10,694 bases of DNA from Brachionus koreanus (GCA_016987375.1 PJRA01000011.1:99519-110212); one strand, 5' to 3'; positions 1 through 8,262 are shown, counted from the first letter of the stretch. The notes: generated by a model from the letters alone, not told the origin. Numbers and translations are program-made.

Positions 1-117
1 AGTAAAAAAATAATGTCACTACTAAATACTTGAAAAAAAAAAGAAAAGAAATGTAAACAAATTCAAATAAAAAAAAATTTTATTCAGAAAAAATCAATAT
101 TTATGTATATAGCACGT
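1..117 (-). other. ARS2 3' UTR and downstream flank
   Basis: AT-rich sequence after the ARS2 stop. On the minus strand it holds an AATAAA signal, and further on a long pyrimidine tract ending in CAAG at about positions 26-52. That tract could be a splice acceptor for a further exon but is more simply downstream flank. No coding sequence is evident in the part inside the window. Confidence 0.5.
79..84 (-). terminator. Polyadenylation signal AATAAA for ARS2
   Basis: The canonical hexamer on the minus strand lies 34 bases after the TAG stop, predicting a 3' UTR of roughly 50-60 bases. AT-rich DNA yields this hexamer often, so position relative to the stop is the main support. Confidence 0.6.
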
Positions 118-2128
118 CTATCTACGCGGTCTGTAGGAATTTGCTCTAGGAGCAAGTCCGGGAGCTTGATAAGTTCCAGTTGGATATTGATTAAACATTG
201 GATAATTGGGCATAGGGCCGGCCAGACCTGCACCTGCATAATTATAGGCCATATCAAATTCATCCATTGGATAAAATCCACCTTGAAGTGACATTTTTCC
301 CATATTTCGATTCATAGGATGTTCGGGCAAATACGGACGTTTCGGATCCAACACAAATTTATTGAAATATTCCACATTTATTTTTATTTCTTTGAGTTTA
401 TCATCATGTTTGGTCTCAATGTGCTTTCGCACATAGTCCGGACCTTTGAATTTTTTTCCACTCAATGGACATAGCCAAACGTCTTTGTCCACTTTTTGAC
501 AATTATTTCTAATAAATTTTTCTATTTCCGCATGTTGGTCTTTCATGCCGAGCTTTTTGGCCAAATCTAAATCAATTTGATCTCTGTATTCGGCATATGA
601 ACGAATATGATTCTCAAACAAACGCAACCATTCGTTCACATGAGTAGTGCGAATCGAGTTCGGATCGTATGAGTTAATCAGTGATCCTTTGATCACTTGT
701 ACTGTGTTGGCATCGCTTTTTTGTTCGCTGGGACCGCGAGCGTGCAAACTACCACACCGGAACGGCATATAGTCCTCTTGCTGATACTCACTTGCATTGT
801 AGTAGTCAATCGAGTGAACTATTCTCAAATAGAGAATGAGCCGGTCGAGAAATCGGGCCGCGTTCTCATCTCGTTCCATTTTGATAAGCTCATTAGCATC
901 TTTGACCTCTTGTCTCACCTCGTTTTCGATTTGGCTCAAGTAGCCTAATGCTTCGTCCACCAGCTCGTTGCTCTGTCCATCCGAAAAAAGTGCCCATTTT
1001 TGGTCCATATTCTGAACGACTTTTATTATTGTTTTCAAGTCCTGACGCACTATTTTAAAATGATTGCTTAGACCCGATATTAGCTTGACTCTTTGTTCCA
1101 AGTCGCGGTTTATGGTTGCGTTGAGCACAAACCTGCTAGTGTCATTGACGCGTACGCCATTCAGCTTAGCACATATGTCCTTTATGTCCACAGTAGAGTC
1201 GTAGGTTATCCATCCACGTCGTTGAAAGCCGCGCTCGGGCGCTGGTTCACTTATTGACGCCCGCTTGTATCCATCCAATTTACTGCCGATGCGTTCCAAA
1301 TCGCCTCGTGTCACATACACAGGCAAATGTTTGAAAAATATTGATTGAGTTCGTTGCAAAATCTTAGCTTCTTGTTTATGAGTGTAAATTTTTTCCAACA
1401 CATCCAAATCGGATTCTTGATCACCACCTTCTAGCCTAATCATGCAAGCATCCAAAAATTTGAATAAATTTTCTTTTGTTTTTTCGCTGTCTATTTCAAG
1501 TGTTACATGCTCGCCATATTTGTCGAATATTTCAGTGAATATTTTAAATCGATTGGCAATAGATTCTCTGAGCTCGACTCGACGCTTGTGTGAATCGTCA
1601 GGATGATATCTCAGTTTGAACCAGTCTTCGGTTTTGTGCTTTTCGAAAAAGTCCAAAGTTTGCTCGGCTCTAAAGTCCTCTTTGTATTGATTGTACTTGT
1701 TGAGTCTGTATGCTTCGGTCTCGTGCTTTATTTCTTCCTCGTTGAGCGTTTTTAAAAATTCTCTGAAAGTCATCATGCGAGGCTGAGTCGGAAATTCGCT
1801 CATAATTTGAGCGACTGGTTGGCTCATGCCCGGAAATTGTCCCATAATGCCGGTGTCATTGGCTCTCATTTGAGGACAAAAAGGCATCATTGGCTGCTGA
1901 GCCATCATTGGTTTCATCATCATCATTGGATTGTAGTTGTTCTGTAAAGGGGCCACCGGACCATACGGGCCATATGCCGAGAAACCCGGAGGCCTCGCCA
2001 GACTGTGATAATCCTCATAGTATTCACCCATTTCATCGTAGTCGTCATAAGCCATGCCCATACGATTATCATGTTCGTAATATCCACTGTGCAAGGCTGG
2101 TGCAGAACTTAAGTTTTCATATTCCATC
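118..2128 (-). other. ARS2: ARS2 coding exon 3 (main domains)
   Basis: A single 2011-base exon carries all folded domains. Its first base completes TGG (Trp104), after the acceptor GTATTAAG|G. A CTAAC branch-point-like motif lies about 15 bases upstream of that AG. The methionine at 2127 is internal, not the start: the preceding exons supply the conserved ARS2 N-terminus. A second AG 12 bases further upstream would also keep the frame. Confidence 0.92.
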
Positions 2129-4531
2129 CTTAATACAACACTGTTAGTTTGCTAATCAATGAACCACTTTTGTAAGCTCGTTTCAACAAAATAATATCAA
2201 TTATATATTGACAATTTTCCAAAATAAAAACTTTAATTTTTTAAAATGCTCCACTCCAAAAAGAATTGATCTCAACTTCATCATTCTGATATTTTTGCTT
2301 TATCAATTAATTTTAAAATACTCCAAAAAATAATTTTTTTTAATTAAGTCTACACTACAGTTACTATGTAAATATATGCTCAATTTATAAGAATTTTATC
2401 TCAGGATATTTTAAATTGTTTCGATAGAAGAAAAAAAAATTTTTTTTTAGGTTAAAATTATTTTAATCTTTAATAAATTTATTTGTAGTAAAAATTAAAT
2501 TTCATTAATACTAACTTGCTACAAATCTTGATTTTTAATTTTTTTGAAAATGAATTAGTTTTCAAAGAAAATGTTTAATTTATCTTTATTTTAAATTTTT
2601 ATGATAAATCAGCCGGGCTTTCTACTATTAATCATTTAGTAAGTCTTTTATTTTTGAAAAAATAATCGTTATATCGTTTTTCAAAGTAATAATGATTCAA
2701 GTTTTATCAATGAACTTATTCATCTTTAATTTTAATGAAAATTTATAGACGGTTTTTTTTTATTCAACTCTAGAAGAACTTAACGAGTCATGGCTCTTTT
2801 TCAAAAATTTGAAATCTTTTTTGATTTGTATAGATTTTAAATTTTTCTTTAAAAAACTACTTTAATTTTTTTCCAATTAAAAACAAACACCAAAAAATGC
2901 TTATTGCCTCTAGTATTAAATTAAAAATTCTCTTTGAGCAAACATTTAAATAAATTAAAATAAAATATTTGTAAAGGTTAACTTTTATTAATATTAATTT
3001 ATGATTCTGATTTTATTTAAATAAGTAAAAGAATTTCTTTGCTTGGGTATTAGTTCTAGAAAAGTCTTTGCCTACCAGATATAAAATTAAAGCAACCAAA
3101 TATTTTTATTTTTTTAATCCAATAATGACTTGAATGATTCCAGAGACAAATTTAATTTCTAACATAAACAATAACGTGTCACAATATAAAATTTTTAGTG
3201 ATTTTTAGAATTTATTTTTTATAATAATATTTATTTACTTTTAAAATTTCTTTTTTTTTTTTTAATTAAGTAAGTTTGGCTGAAAGGAAGGACTAAGTTC
3301 CATTCCAAACTGACAGGGTATATTACCGAAGCTTTATTTTTAAATAAAAATTAAATAAATAAATTAAATTGATAAAAATAACTATTTTGAATAATTTTTT
3401 TTAATAGAAATTGATTAAAATAAATATGATTATTATATTTTACTATATTTAAAAAAAAACTGAATAAATAACTCTTAAATATAAATTTGGAATTTTCGAA
3501 TAAAATTTTGAAATTTTTAATCACAATAATAACAAAAAATAAAAATAATGAGCTCTCAAATTTTTCAGGATCAATATTCTTTAATATATTATTCTTAGTA
3601 TTGTCTTTAAGAAATAATGATGATTATTTTAAAACATTGCAAGATAATTTAAAAATGAATTATAATGAAATAATTAATTAAAGTAATAAAATCAGTTTAA
3701 TAATTTGAGAATGTATTAAAATTTTCAAAGCATAAGTTTAATTGACATTATCTAAATGCTTAAATTAACTCAAATTAAAGTAATTTTTTAACTCGAATTT
3801 ACTTAGACACTTAGCTTATGTCAATTAAGTAAATACTTTGAAAACTTTAATAAATTCTCGTACGATTTTAACTGATTAATCTTAATTCAAACTTATTTAA
3901 TATTATTTTTATTTTTTCAAAATTTGATCATGTTGCTGAAAGAAAAGACTAAATTTTTAAAGAAATAAAATAAGTTTAGACACTAAGCCTAAGATTAGAT
4001 TTATTTAACACATATTATTAAAAGGTAACTCTAAAAAAAATTAATATTGGGATTTGTAAATAAATATTTTTTTTGAATAAACTCTGTAAACTTGGTTATA
4101 TTTTATATAAATTTAAAGGAAAAGACTAAAAAGCAAATTAAAAGTTACCAGTCTCGCTTTGACTTCTTATACGGATTGTCATAGCCGTTGTATGCCGATC
4201 GTTTATGGGGGCTGTTGGACGAATATTCATCTGGATAGTAGGAGTATCGATGGCTTGATGAGGATGGTGGAGGGGTGCGCGATGAACCATAGCGAGACGA
4301 ATAACTCTGTCCGTTTGATTTATCTCTTTAAATAAGAGGCTGGATTTAATTTCTAATTTATAATTCACAAGCTTACCTTGATCGATGAGAAGAACTTGAG
4401 TAAGAGTCGTAGCGACTGCTTTTGTGAGAATGCGATCTTCTGTATTCGTATGATTGGTACTCGTCTCTTTCGTTTCGAAATTTGTTCCTGCTATGTTTTC
4501 TCACTTGATCGTATTCGTCGTCGCTGTCCAT
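118..4531 (-). CDS. ARS2: ARS2/Serrate RNA effector protein, three exons, complete (773 aa)
   Basis: Coding exons join 4531-4377, 4304-4149 and 2128-118, stop TAG. ARS2 (SRRT) is a nuclear scaffold that links the cap-binding complex to snRNA, histone mRNA and miRNA processing and to RNA decay. Seen in order: a conserved animal ARS2 start (MDSDDEYD), then an Arg/Ser/Tyr/His-rich region; a basic KKSKRDW patch at about 98-104; a Met/Pro/Gln-rich stretch at about 171-188; the ARS2 N-terminal helical domain from MTFREFL (about 223) to about 350; an RRM-like domain at about 366-432 with SIFFKHL and RRGWITYD; the helical block DRLILYLRIVHSIDYYN (about 532); and the zinc finger CPLSGKKFKG...H...H with C657, H673 and H678. 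Family identity is very strong. Oddities: the acidic linker before the RRM is only about 12 residues, and the usual C-terminal DLDAP-type acidic tail is absent. The splice model is supported by homology on both sides of each junction but not by transcript data. Confidence 0.95.
3280..4130. repeat. Dispersed degenerate short direct repeats
   Basis: A 20-base unit beginning CTGAAAG and containing GACTAA occurs at 3280-3299 and 3936-3955 (17 of 20 identical), with a partial third copy at about 4115-4130. A second unit containing TTAGACAC occurs at 3802-3818 and 3975-3991 (14 of 17 identical). They surround or overlap the foldback element, which suggests old duplications or remnants of a repeat family inside the intron. 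Confidence 0.45.
3675..3887. repeat. Imperfect inverted repeat (foldback) in ARS2 intron 2
   Basis: The core arms are 3707-3748 and 3818-3859. Compared as reverse complements they match at 35 of 42 positions by hand alignment, with no gaps. The similarity continues outward (AATCAGTT at 3690-3697 against AACTGATT at 3870-3877) and inward more weakly, so the whole stretch could fold into one long hairpin of about 85-base arms around position 3783. It may be a decayed MITE or an intronic hairpin RNA. There is no open frame and no clear target-site duplication. Confidence 0.75.
4149..4304 (-). other. ARS2: ARS2 coding exon 2
   Basis: This exon has 156 bases, phase 2 at both ends. Joined to exon 1 it reads SYSSRYGSSRTPPPSSSS and continues to NPYKKSKRD, ending with TG of a split tryptophan codon. 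The basic-DW ending matches the KRMRRDW-type motif of animal ARS2. The donor is CTG|GTAACT. The acceptor used is the second AG of ACAGAG, because the first AG would put the exon in a frame that does not look like ARS2 and runs into intron 2. An unrelated-looking 76-codon open frame on this strand is only that shifted frame. Confidence 0.88.
4305..4376 (-). other. ARS2 intron 1 (72 bases)
   Basis: A short phase-2 intron running from GTAAGC to ACAGAG. It is AT-rich and contains in-frame stops directly after the donor (G|G TAA), so it must be removed for a full-length ARS2. The overlapping AG dinucleotides at its 3' end give two possible acceptors two bases apart, only one of which keeps the ARS2 frame. 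Confidence 0.85.
4377..4531 (-). other. ARS2: ARS2 coding exon 1
   Basis: This exon has 155 bases: 51 codons plus two bases (phase 2). It starts with ATG in a strong context (A at -3, G at +4) and encodes MDSDDEYD followed by basic and Ser/Tyr-rich sequence, matching the start of animal ARS2 proteins. It ends at a good donor, AAG|GTAAGC. It was found by reading the minus strand upstream of the large exon, not as a long open frame. Confidence 0.9.
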
Positions 4532-4560
4532 TTTTTAGCTAATAGTTTCTTTTTGAACAT
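4501..4560 (-). other. Possible upstream ORF overlapping the ARS2 start
   Basis: An ATG at 4560, 29 bases upstream of the ARS2 ATG and in a different frame, opens a 19-residue frame that ends at TGA within ARS2 codons 10-11. If transcription starts upstream of it, it could reduce initiation at the ARS2 start. A TATAAA at 4561-4566 on the same strand would instead predict a start site near 4535 and leave this ORF out of the mRNA. Neither is proven. Confidence 0.3.
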
Positions 4561-5573
4561 TTTATAAATTTAAAAAATTACGTAAAAAAAACAAAAAAAA
4601 TTGAAATTTTTTTAAAAAAATGTGACAAAAAAAGAGTTTATAACCAAGGCTAATTGACAAAAACTTAAGTTAGTAGTGTGAGTTATCTAATTAGAGCAAT
4701 TTTTAGAGTTTATCGATTTGTCGGCCATTTATTTTAATACTTGAAATTATTTCAAATAAAAATAATAATGAATATTTTGATTATTTTGAAATATTTGTCT
4801 AAAAATGTTTTTGGGTTACCAACATAGGGTCTTCGAAATTGTCTTAGGATCAAAATAATGTTAACTAATTTTTTTATATTTTTATTTCAATGCCTTGGAT
4901 TGATTACCTAAAATAGTTTATTTTAGAATAGCATTAAAAAAATATTTTATTAAACAGAATAAACAACTTTTGAGTAAAATTTTTCTAGTTATTTTTTTTA
5001 AAGATATTAAAAGAGAAAAAACCATGACAATTAAATTTGGGTCAATATTCATACTTGAGGCATAAATTTTGTCTCATAATTAAAATCCGAAGAACTCACA
5101 ATTAGTAGCATTATTAGATTTAATAAATGATGATTTTTATTGCTAAAAAAGTAAAAATTTCATCATCTTATTTTATAGAAGCTGAAAAATTTACTAGTTG
5201 ACATAAAACTAATGAATATAATAGTTAAACAACAAATATTTGATTGTTTCATATATAATAATAAAACAATTAATCTAATTTTATTATTTAAAAAATAATT
5301 TGACTTTATTTCTAATTATCATAATATTTTATATGAATAGCCGTTACTTCAAGAATAAAAGTCTTGATATTTCCTTCTCTTCAAACCGGTATTTGAATTA
5401 AATGAAAAATAGAATTTTTTGCAAAATAGTTAAAGCTATTTTTTTTCATGTAAATTAACTTGAGATGGAAATTAAAATACTTATTCTCTAAAATAAATGT
5501 CAAATTATCTTTATTTTAAAATTAAAAAAAGAATTATTTTTTAATAAAAAAAGGTTATTATTAAAATACATAC

Positions 5574-5623
5574 CTCCTTCTTGAGATTGAAAGAGTAGTT
5601 AAAAGAAATCCGGTCAGATTTTT
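5574..5623 (-). other. Exon-like stretch with splice signals (speculative)
   Basis: On the minus strand a 50-base stretch of balanced composition follows TTTTTAATTAG and ends at GGAG|GTATGT, a very good donor. Two frames are open through it. It lies about 1 kb upstream of the ARS2 start on the same strand, so an untranslated first exon of ARS2 is conceivable. Chance is equally possible in this AT-rich DNA. Confidence 0.18.
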
Positions 5624-5751
5624 CTAATTAAAATTTTTATTCTCTTACAAAAAAGCTCTATAACTATTAGATTTTACTGAAAAGGCATTTAAAAAAAAAC
5701 AACCAAAAAATCTAAACCGACCAAATGTTTAAGCCTGAGCCAGAATTCAAA

Positions 5752-5766
5752 ATTATTATTATTATT
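5752..5766. repeat. Short (ATT)5 microsatellite
   Basis: Five perfect tandem ATT units in intergenic DNA. Confidence 0.8.
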
Positions 5767-6212
5767 TCAATGAACGCCTTTTATTAAAGAAATTATATGA
5801 CTTTTAATTTAAATTAATAGTAATTTCAAAATAATGGAAAAATAAAATTTCATTTTTCAAAAATGATTATAACATTTTAAATGCGCAATTAAATTTCATC
5901 GCAGATTTTCAAAGTTTTATTTCTGGACTTTGGTAAATAAACATCGGTCAAATAAAATATTCAAAATAGTTTTCACTAAAATTAGTTTTTAAGAGATCTT
6001 AACAAGTCAGTCAAAAAATAAACTTATCAGTAAAAATTTAACCAGGAATACCGTAAACACCAACAAATTTTAAAACAGAATAGACAAATTACTCAAACCT
6101 TATTAAAAATACTTAACTATATTTTTATTGCTAATAAACTGGTTGTAGGCTTTTATAGCAGGACGTCAACTGTCGTCACTACTTGAGAAAATTCGTTCCT
6201 CAAAAGCATTAA

Positions 6213-6247
<35 letters not shown>
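6213..6247. repeat. (TAC)n microsatellite, about 11.7 units
   Basis: An uninterrupted TAC tract of 35 bases. It sits in a plus-strand open frame from about 6149 to 6309 that would read as poly-leucine, but that frame has no ATG and a stop just upstream, so I treat the tract as a simple repeat. The perfect length suggests it is polymorphic. Confidence 0.95.
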
Positions 6248-6722
6248 AATTTAAAAAAAAGGTGTGTAAAAGTGCTTCGGCTAGTTTGGTACGATCTAGA
6301 CTTATTTTGACCAACCAAACCTAATGTAACTTTTTAAAAACGTGAGATATCAGAATTTTATACATAAACTTAATTTTTAAGTAAAAATTCAAAAAATTTT
6401 CAGTAATTTATTTAATAAAATATTTTTCGTTTTAGCACCATAGAAAAAAAATTGGAAAAAAATATTTTAATAAAAAAAAATAGAATAAAAATTATTATTA
6501 GAAAAAGTTTAATTTTAATTTTTTTTAACTGAAAATAATTTAACAAAAAATAAAATTTCAATTTTTTTCTAAGTGAAAATTTATTCAACCCAATTAGTGT
6601 TTCATTCTTTTAACAAACAATAAAAAATTTATTTCATTTTTTTTTTGTTTTAAAAATACTAAAATTTTTCAGATATTTATTTTAATTAGTTTTAACGCTT
6701 AAGCAATGTAATTTAAATTAAA

Positions 6723-6728
6723 TTTATT
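6723..6728 (-). terminator. Possible polyadenylation signal for the GPCR gene
   Basis: An AATAAA on the minus strand about 150 bases after the GPCR stop. Another AATAAA (6875-6880) overlaps the stop codon itself, and a third lies at 6676-6681. The choice between them cannot be made from sequence. Confidence 0.25.
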
Positions 6729-6875
6729 TTTGGATTCTATGATTATCGAATGAAACCTAAATCAATGCTCTTTAATCTTCTGCAAAAAACCCGTAATTCT
6801 TGCTCATCTGTCGCTCATTAAAACATGGATAAAACTTAAACTCTTGGACGATAGATTGAGTGAATTTAATTCAGT

Positions 6876-7994
6876 TTATTTTGACACAACAGTTTTGATC
6901 TTGCTGTAAACAGTGCCTTCTTTGTTTTGATTTTTGTTCAAAAACATTGATCTAAATGTTTGTCTAAATTTATCTGAAAAGCATGAATAAAGAACGAAAT
7001 TGACAGATGCATTGATGGCAGTCAAACCATTAGCTATATTATTTAATCCTAGTCGAATATCTTTGGTAACATAGCTGACGTCGTTGTCTAAAGGAAATAT
7101 GGCTTCTAAAATCAAAAGTAAAGCACTTGGCACTTGACAAACTAGAAAAAGCAGTACTGTAGCAATTAACAAAATAGTAACTTTGTTCTGATCCGATTGG
7201 GATGTGTTTTTAAACGTGTTTTGAACGAGTAAGTTAGACTTACGATGTACACGTAGCTCAACGCTTGGCTTATCAGTCGAAAATGATTTAAAACTATTGC
7301 TCAACTTAATATTCTTTGATTTCATCGAACCATGTATATATTTCATTAAGAATCCATTTAAAATAATTAAAAGTGTTAGTGGAATAAATTGGACCATTAT
7401 TGCTATTAGCCAGAAGTAAATGAGCTTATAGAAATCAAAATTCGGATAAAATCCGGAATCGACTAGCTCCGCTCTAGTTAGATTAGTGTTCGGGTCGTGT
7501 ATAAATGCTATTTTGTTTTCTAAAAATGTCGGAAAAGTGAGCAAAAATGTGAATATTACTGTGACTAGAATTATTTTTCGGGCACGTGATGGTCTGCACC
7601 AAAATCGAGAGCTTAAAGGATAAGCAACCGCTATGAATCGTTCTATTGTGAAAACTAGAATCAAATAAGCACTAGTGTTGGCCGAAAAATCACCAAGAGG
7701 GTAAAAAATTAGATTTATGTACGGTCGTATTTGTTCGATCAGGCTGTTATTGGAATACATTATTTCAAGGTTGTTAAAAAAGCATGATATGATGTAGATT
7801 AAATCAAATACCGTCAGAAAAGTCAAGTATTGTGAAGTGCTGGTGTGGCGCATTTTTTTTTGAAGTAAAATTATTAGAGTCAATATATTACCTAGGACTC
7901 CAAGAGTTATGCAAATATGCATTAAAATGTCTTTGAAAAGCATCCGCATTAAACTTGTAAACGGACCAACTTCTTCGGCTGTTCTCGACGCCAT
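6876..7994 (-). CDS. Class A GPCR, FMRFamide-receptor-like (372 aa)
   Basis: A seven-transmembrane rhodopsin-family receptor for the plasma membrane, probably for a neuropeptide. Approximate segments: TM1 22-45 with GN at 35-36 (N1.50), TM2 55-75 with LTVFD (D64, 2.50), TM3 92-120 ending in ERF (118-120) instead of DRY, TM4 140-158, TM5 188-218 with P205 (5.50), TM6 272-297 with FLVCQVPSALLL (CQxP in place of CWxP), TM7 318-337 with NASVNFVLY (NFxxY in place of NPxxY), then helix 8 SDKFRQTF. The CQVPSALL and SVNFVLY patterns are what I associate with invertebrate FMRFamide/FLP receptors, so subfamily assignment is inference. There is no cysteine at 3.25 or anywhere in extracellular loop 2. 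Sequons occur at N82 (NNS) and N171 (NLT). The start at 7994 has a good context and an in-frame TGA two codons before; a possible acceptor just upstream means an earlier exon may exist. The ligand cannot be predicted. Confidence 0.9.
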   Translation of the reverse strand: MASRTAEEVGPFTSLMRMLFKDILMHICITLGVLGNILTLIILLQKKMRHTSTSQYLTFLTVFDLIYIISCFFNNLEIMYSNNSLIEQIRPYINLIFYPLGDFSANTSAYLILVFTIERFIAVAYPLSSRFWCRPSRARKIILVTVIFTFLLTFPTFLENKIAFIHDPNTNLTRAELVDSGFYPNFDFYKLIYFWLIAIMVQFIPLTLLIILNGFLMKYIHGSMKSKNIKLSNSFKSFSTDKPSVELRVHRKSNLLVQNTFKNTSQSDQNKVTILLIATVLLFLVCQVPSALLLILEAIFPLDNDVSYVTKDIRLGLNNIANGLTAINASVNFVLYSCFSDKFRQTFRSMFLNKNQNKEGTVYSKIKTVVSK

Positions 7995-7996
7995 GT

Positions 7997-7998
7997 CT
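7997..7998 (-). other. Possible 3' splice site just upstream of the GPCR ATG
   Basis: The minus strand reads TTTTCTTTTGAG|ACATGG, a pyrimidine tract ending in AG three bases from the ATG, with a CTAAAT branch-like motif about 20 bases further up. If used, it would add a 5' UTR exon or further N-terminal coding sequence. No partner donor was identified. Confidence 0.35.
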
Positions 7999-8262
7999 CA
8001 AAAGAAAACTATTTAGAACTAATAATATAAAAACAAGGTTTGAATTTATAAAATTTTCTAAATCGATCAACTTTTTAAAATAAATTATATTAGTTTTTGA
8101 GGGTTTCCTAAAAAAAAAAAAAGTGTTTGATTTAAATTAAAAATTTTATTAGTAAAAACAAAATACTTCAATTACATAATTAAAATCTGAAAAAGGAAAT
8201 TATTCTTGAATAATTAAAATTGGTTTTATTTTAAAAAATAAAAATAAAGTACAAAAATAAAT

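Larger units (their letters stand above)
2129..4148 (-). other. ARS2 intron 2 (about 2 kb), no gene seen inside
   Basis: A 2020-base, very AT-rich intron from GTAACT to TTAAG. It contains a perfect A9T9 palindrome at 2431-2448, a foldback element near 3675-3887, and degenerate short direct repeats between 3280 and 4130. A 64-codon plus-strand open frame at 3487-3681 starts with TTG and is low-complexity Asn/Lys/Ile/Leu-rich, so I do not regard it as a gene. I saw no tRNA or clear snoRNA box set. Confidence 0.85.
4532..6875. other. AT-rich intergenic region between the GPCR and ARS2
   Basis: About 2.3 kb without a convincing coding region. It should include the ARS2 promoter and 5' UTR at its low end (a TATAAA lies at 4561-4566 on the minus strand) and the GPCR 3' UTR at its high end. 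It also holds a (TAC)n microsatellite, a short (ATT)n run, a patch of higher GC at about 6140-6340, and one exon-like stretch at 5574-5623 on the minus strand. The remainder is A/T homopolymer-rich with frequent stops in all frames. Confidence 0.7.

Noticed and set aside
103..291. Plus-strand and other-frame open frames at 84-291, 697-948 and 1890-2147
   Set aside because: They overlap ARS2 exon 3 in other frames and encode nothing recognisable, while the exon itself is unmistakably ARS2.
2431..2448. Perfect A9T9 palindrome
   Set aside because: Homopolymer runs abound here and pair by chance; no function is indicated.
3612..3625. C-box-like ATGATGA in intron 2 suggesting a C/D snoRNA
   Set aside because: No D box at suitable spacing and no terminal stem.
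3487..3681. 64-codon plus-strand open frame in intron 2
   Set aside because: It starts with TTG, is low-complexity Asn/Lys/Ile/Leu-rich, and lies in AT-rich intron DNA; no domain or splice context supports it.
4138..4368. 76-codon minus-strand open frame
   Set aside because: It is the wrong frame through ARS2 exon 2 plus intron sequence; the correct frame, joined to exon 1, gives a clear ARS2 N-terminus.
6149..6309. Plus-strand open frame with a poly-leucine run
   Set aside because: The run is a (TAC)n microsatellite read in one frame; there is no ATG and a TAG lies immediately upstream.
7888..8070. 60-codon minus-strand open frame with a signal-peptide-like start
   Set aside because: It begins with TTG, is out of frame with the GPCR and overlaps its first codons; AT-rich DNA easily encodes hydrophobic stretches.
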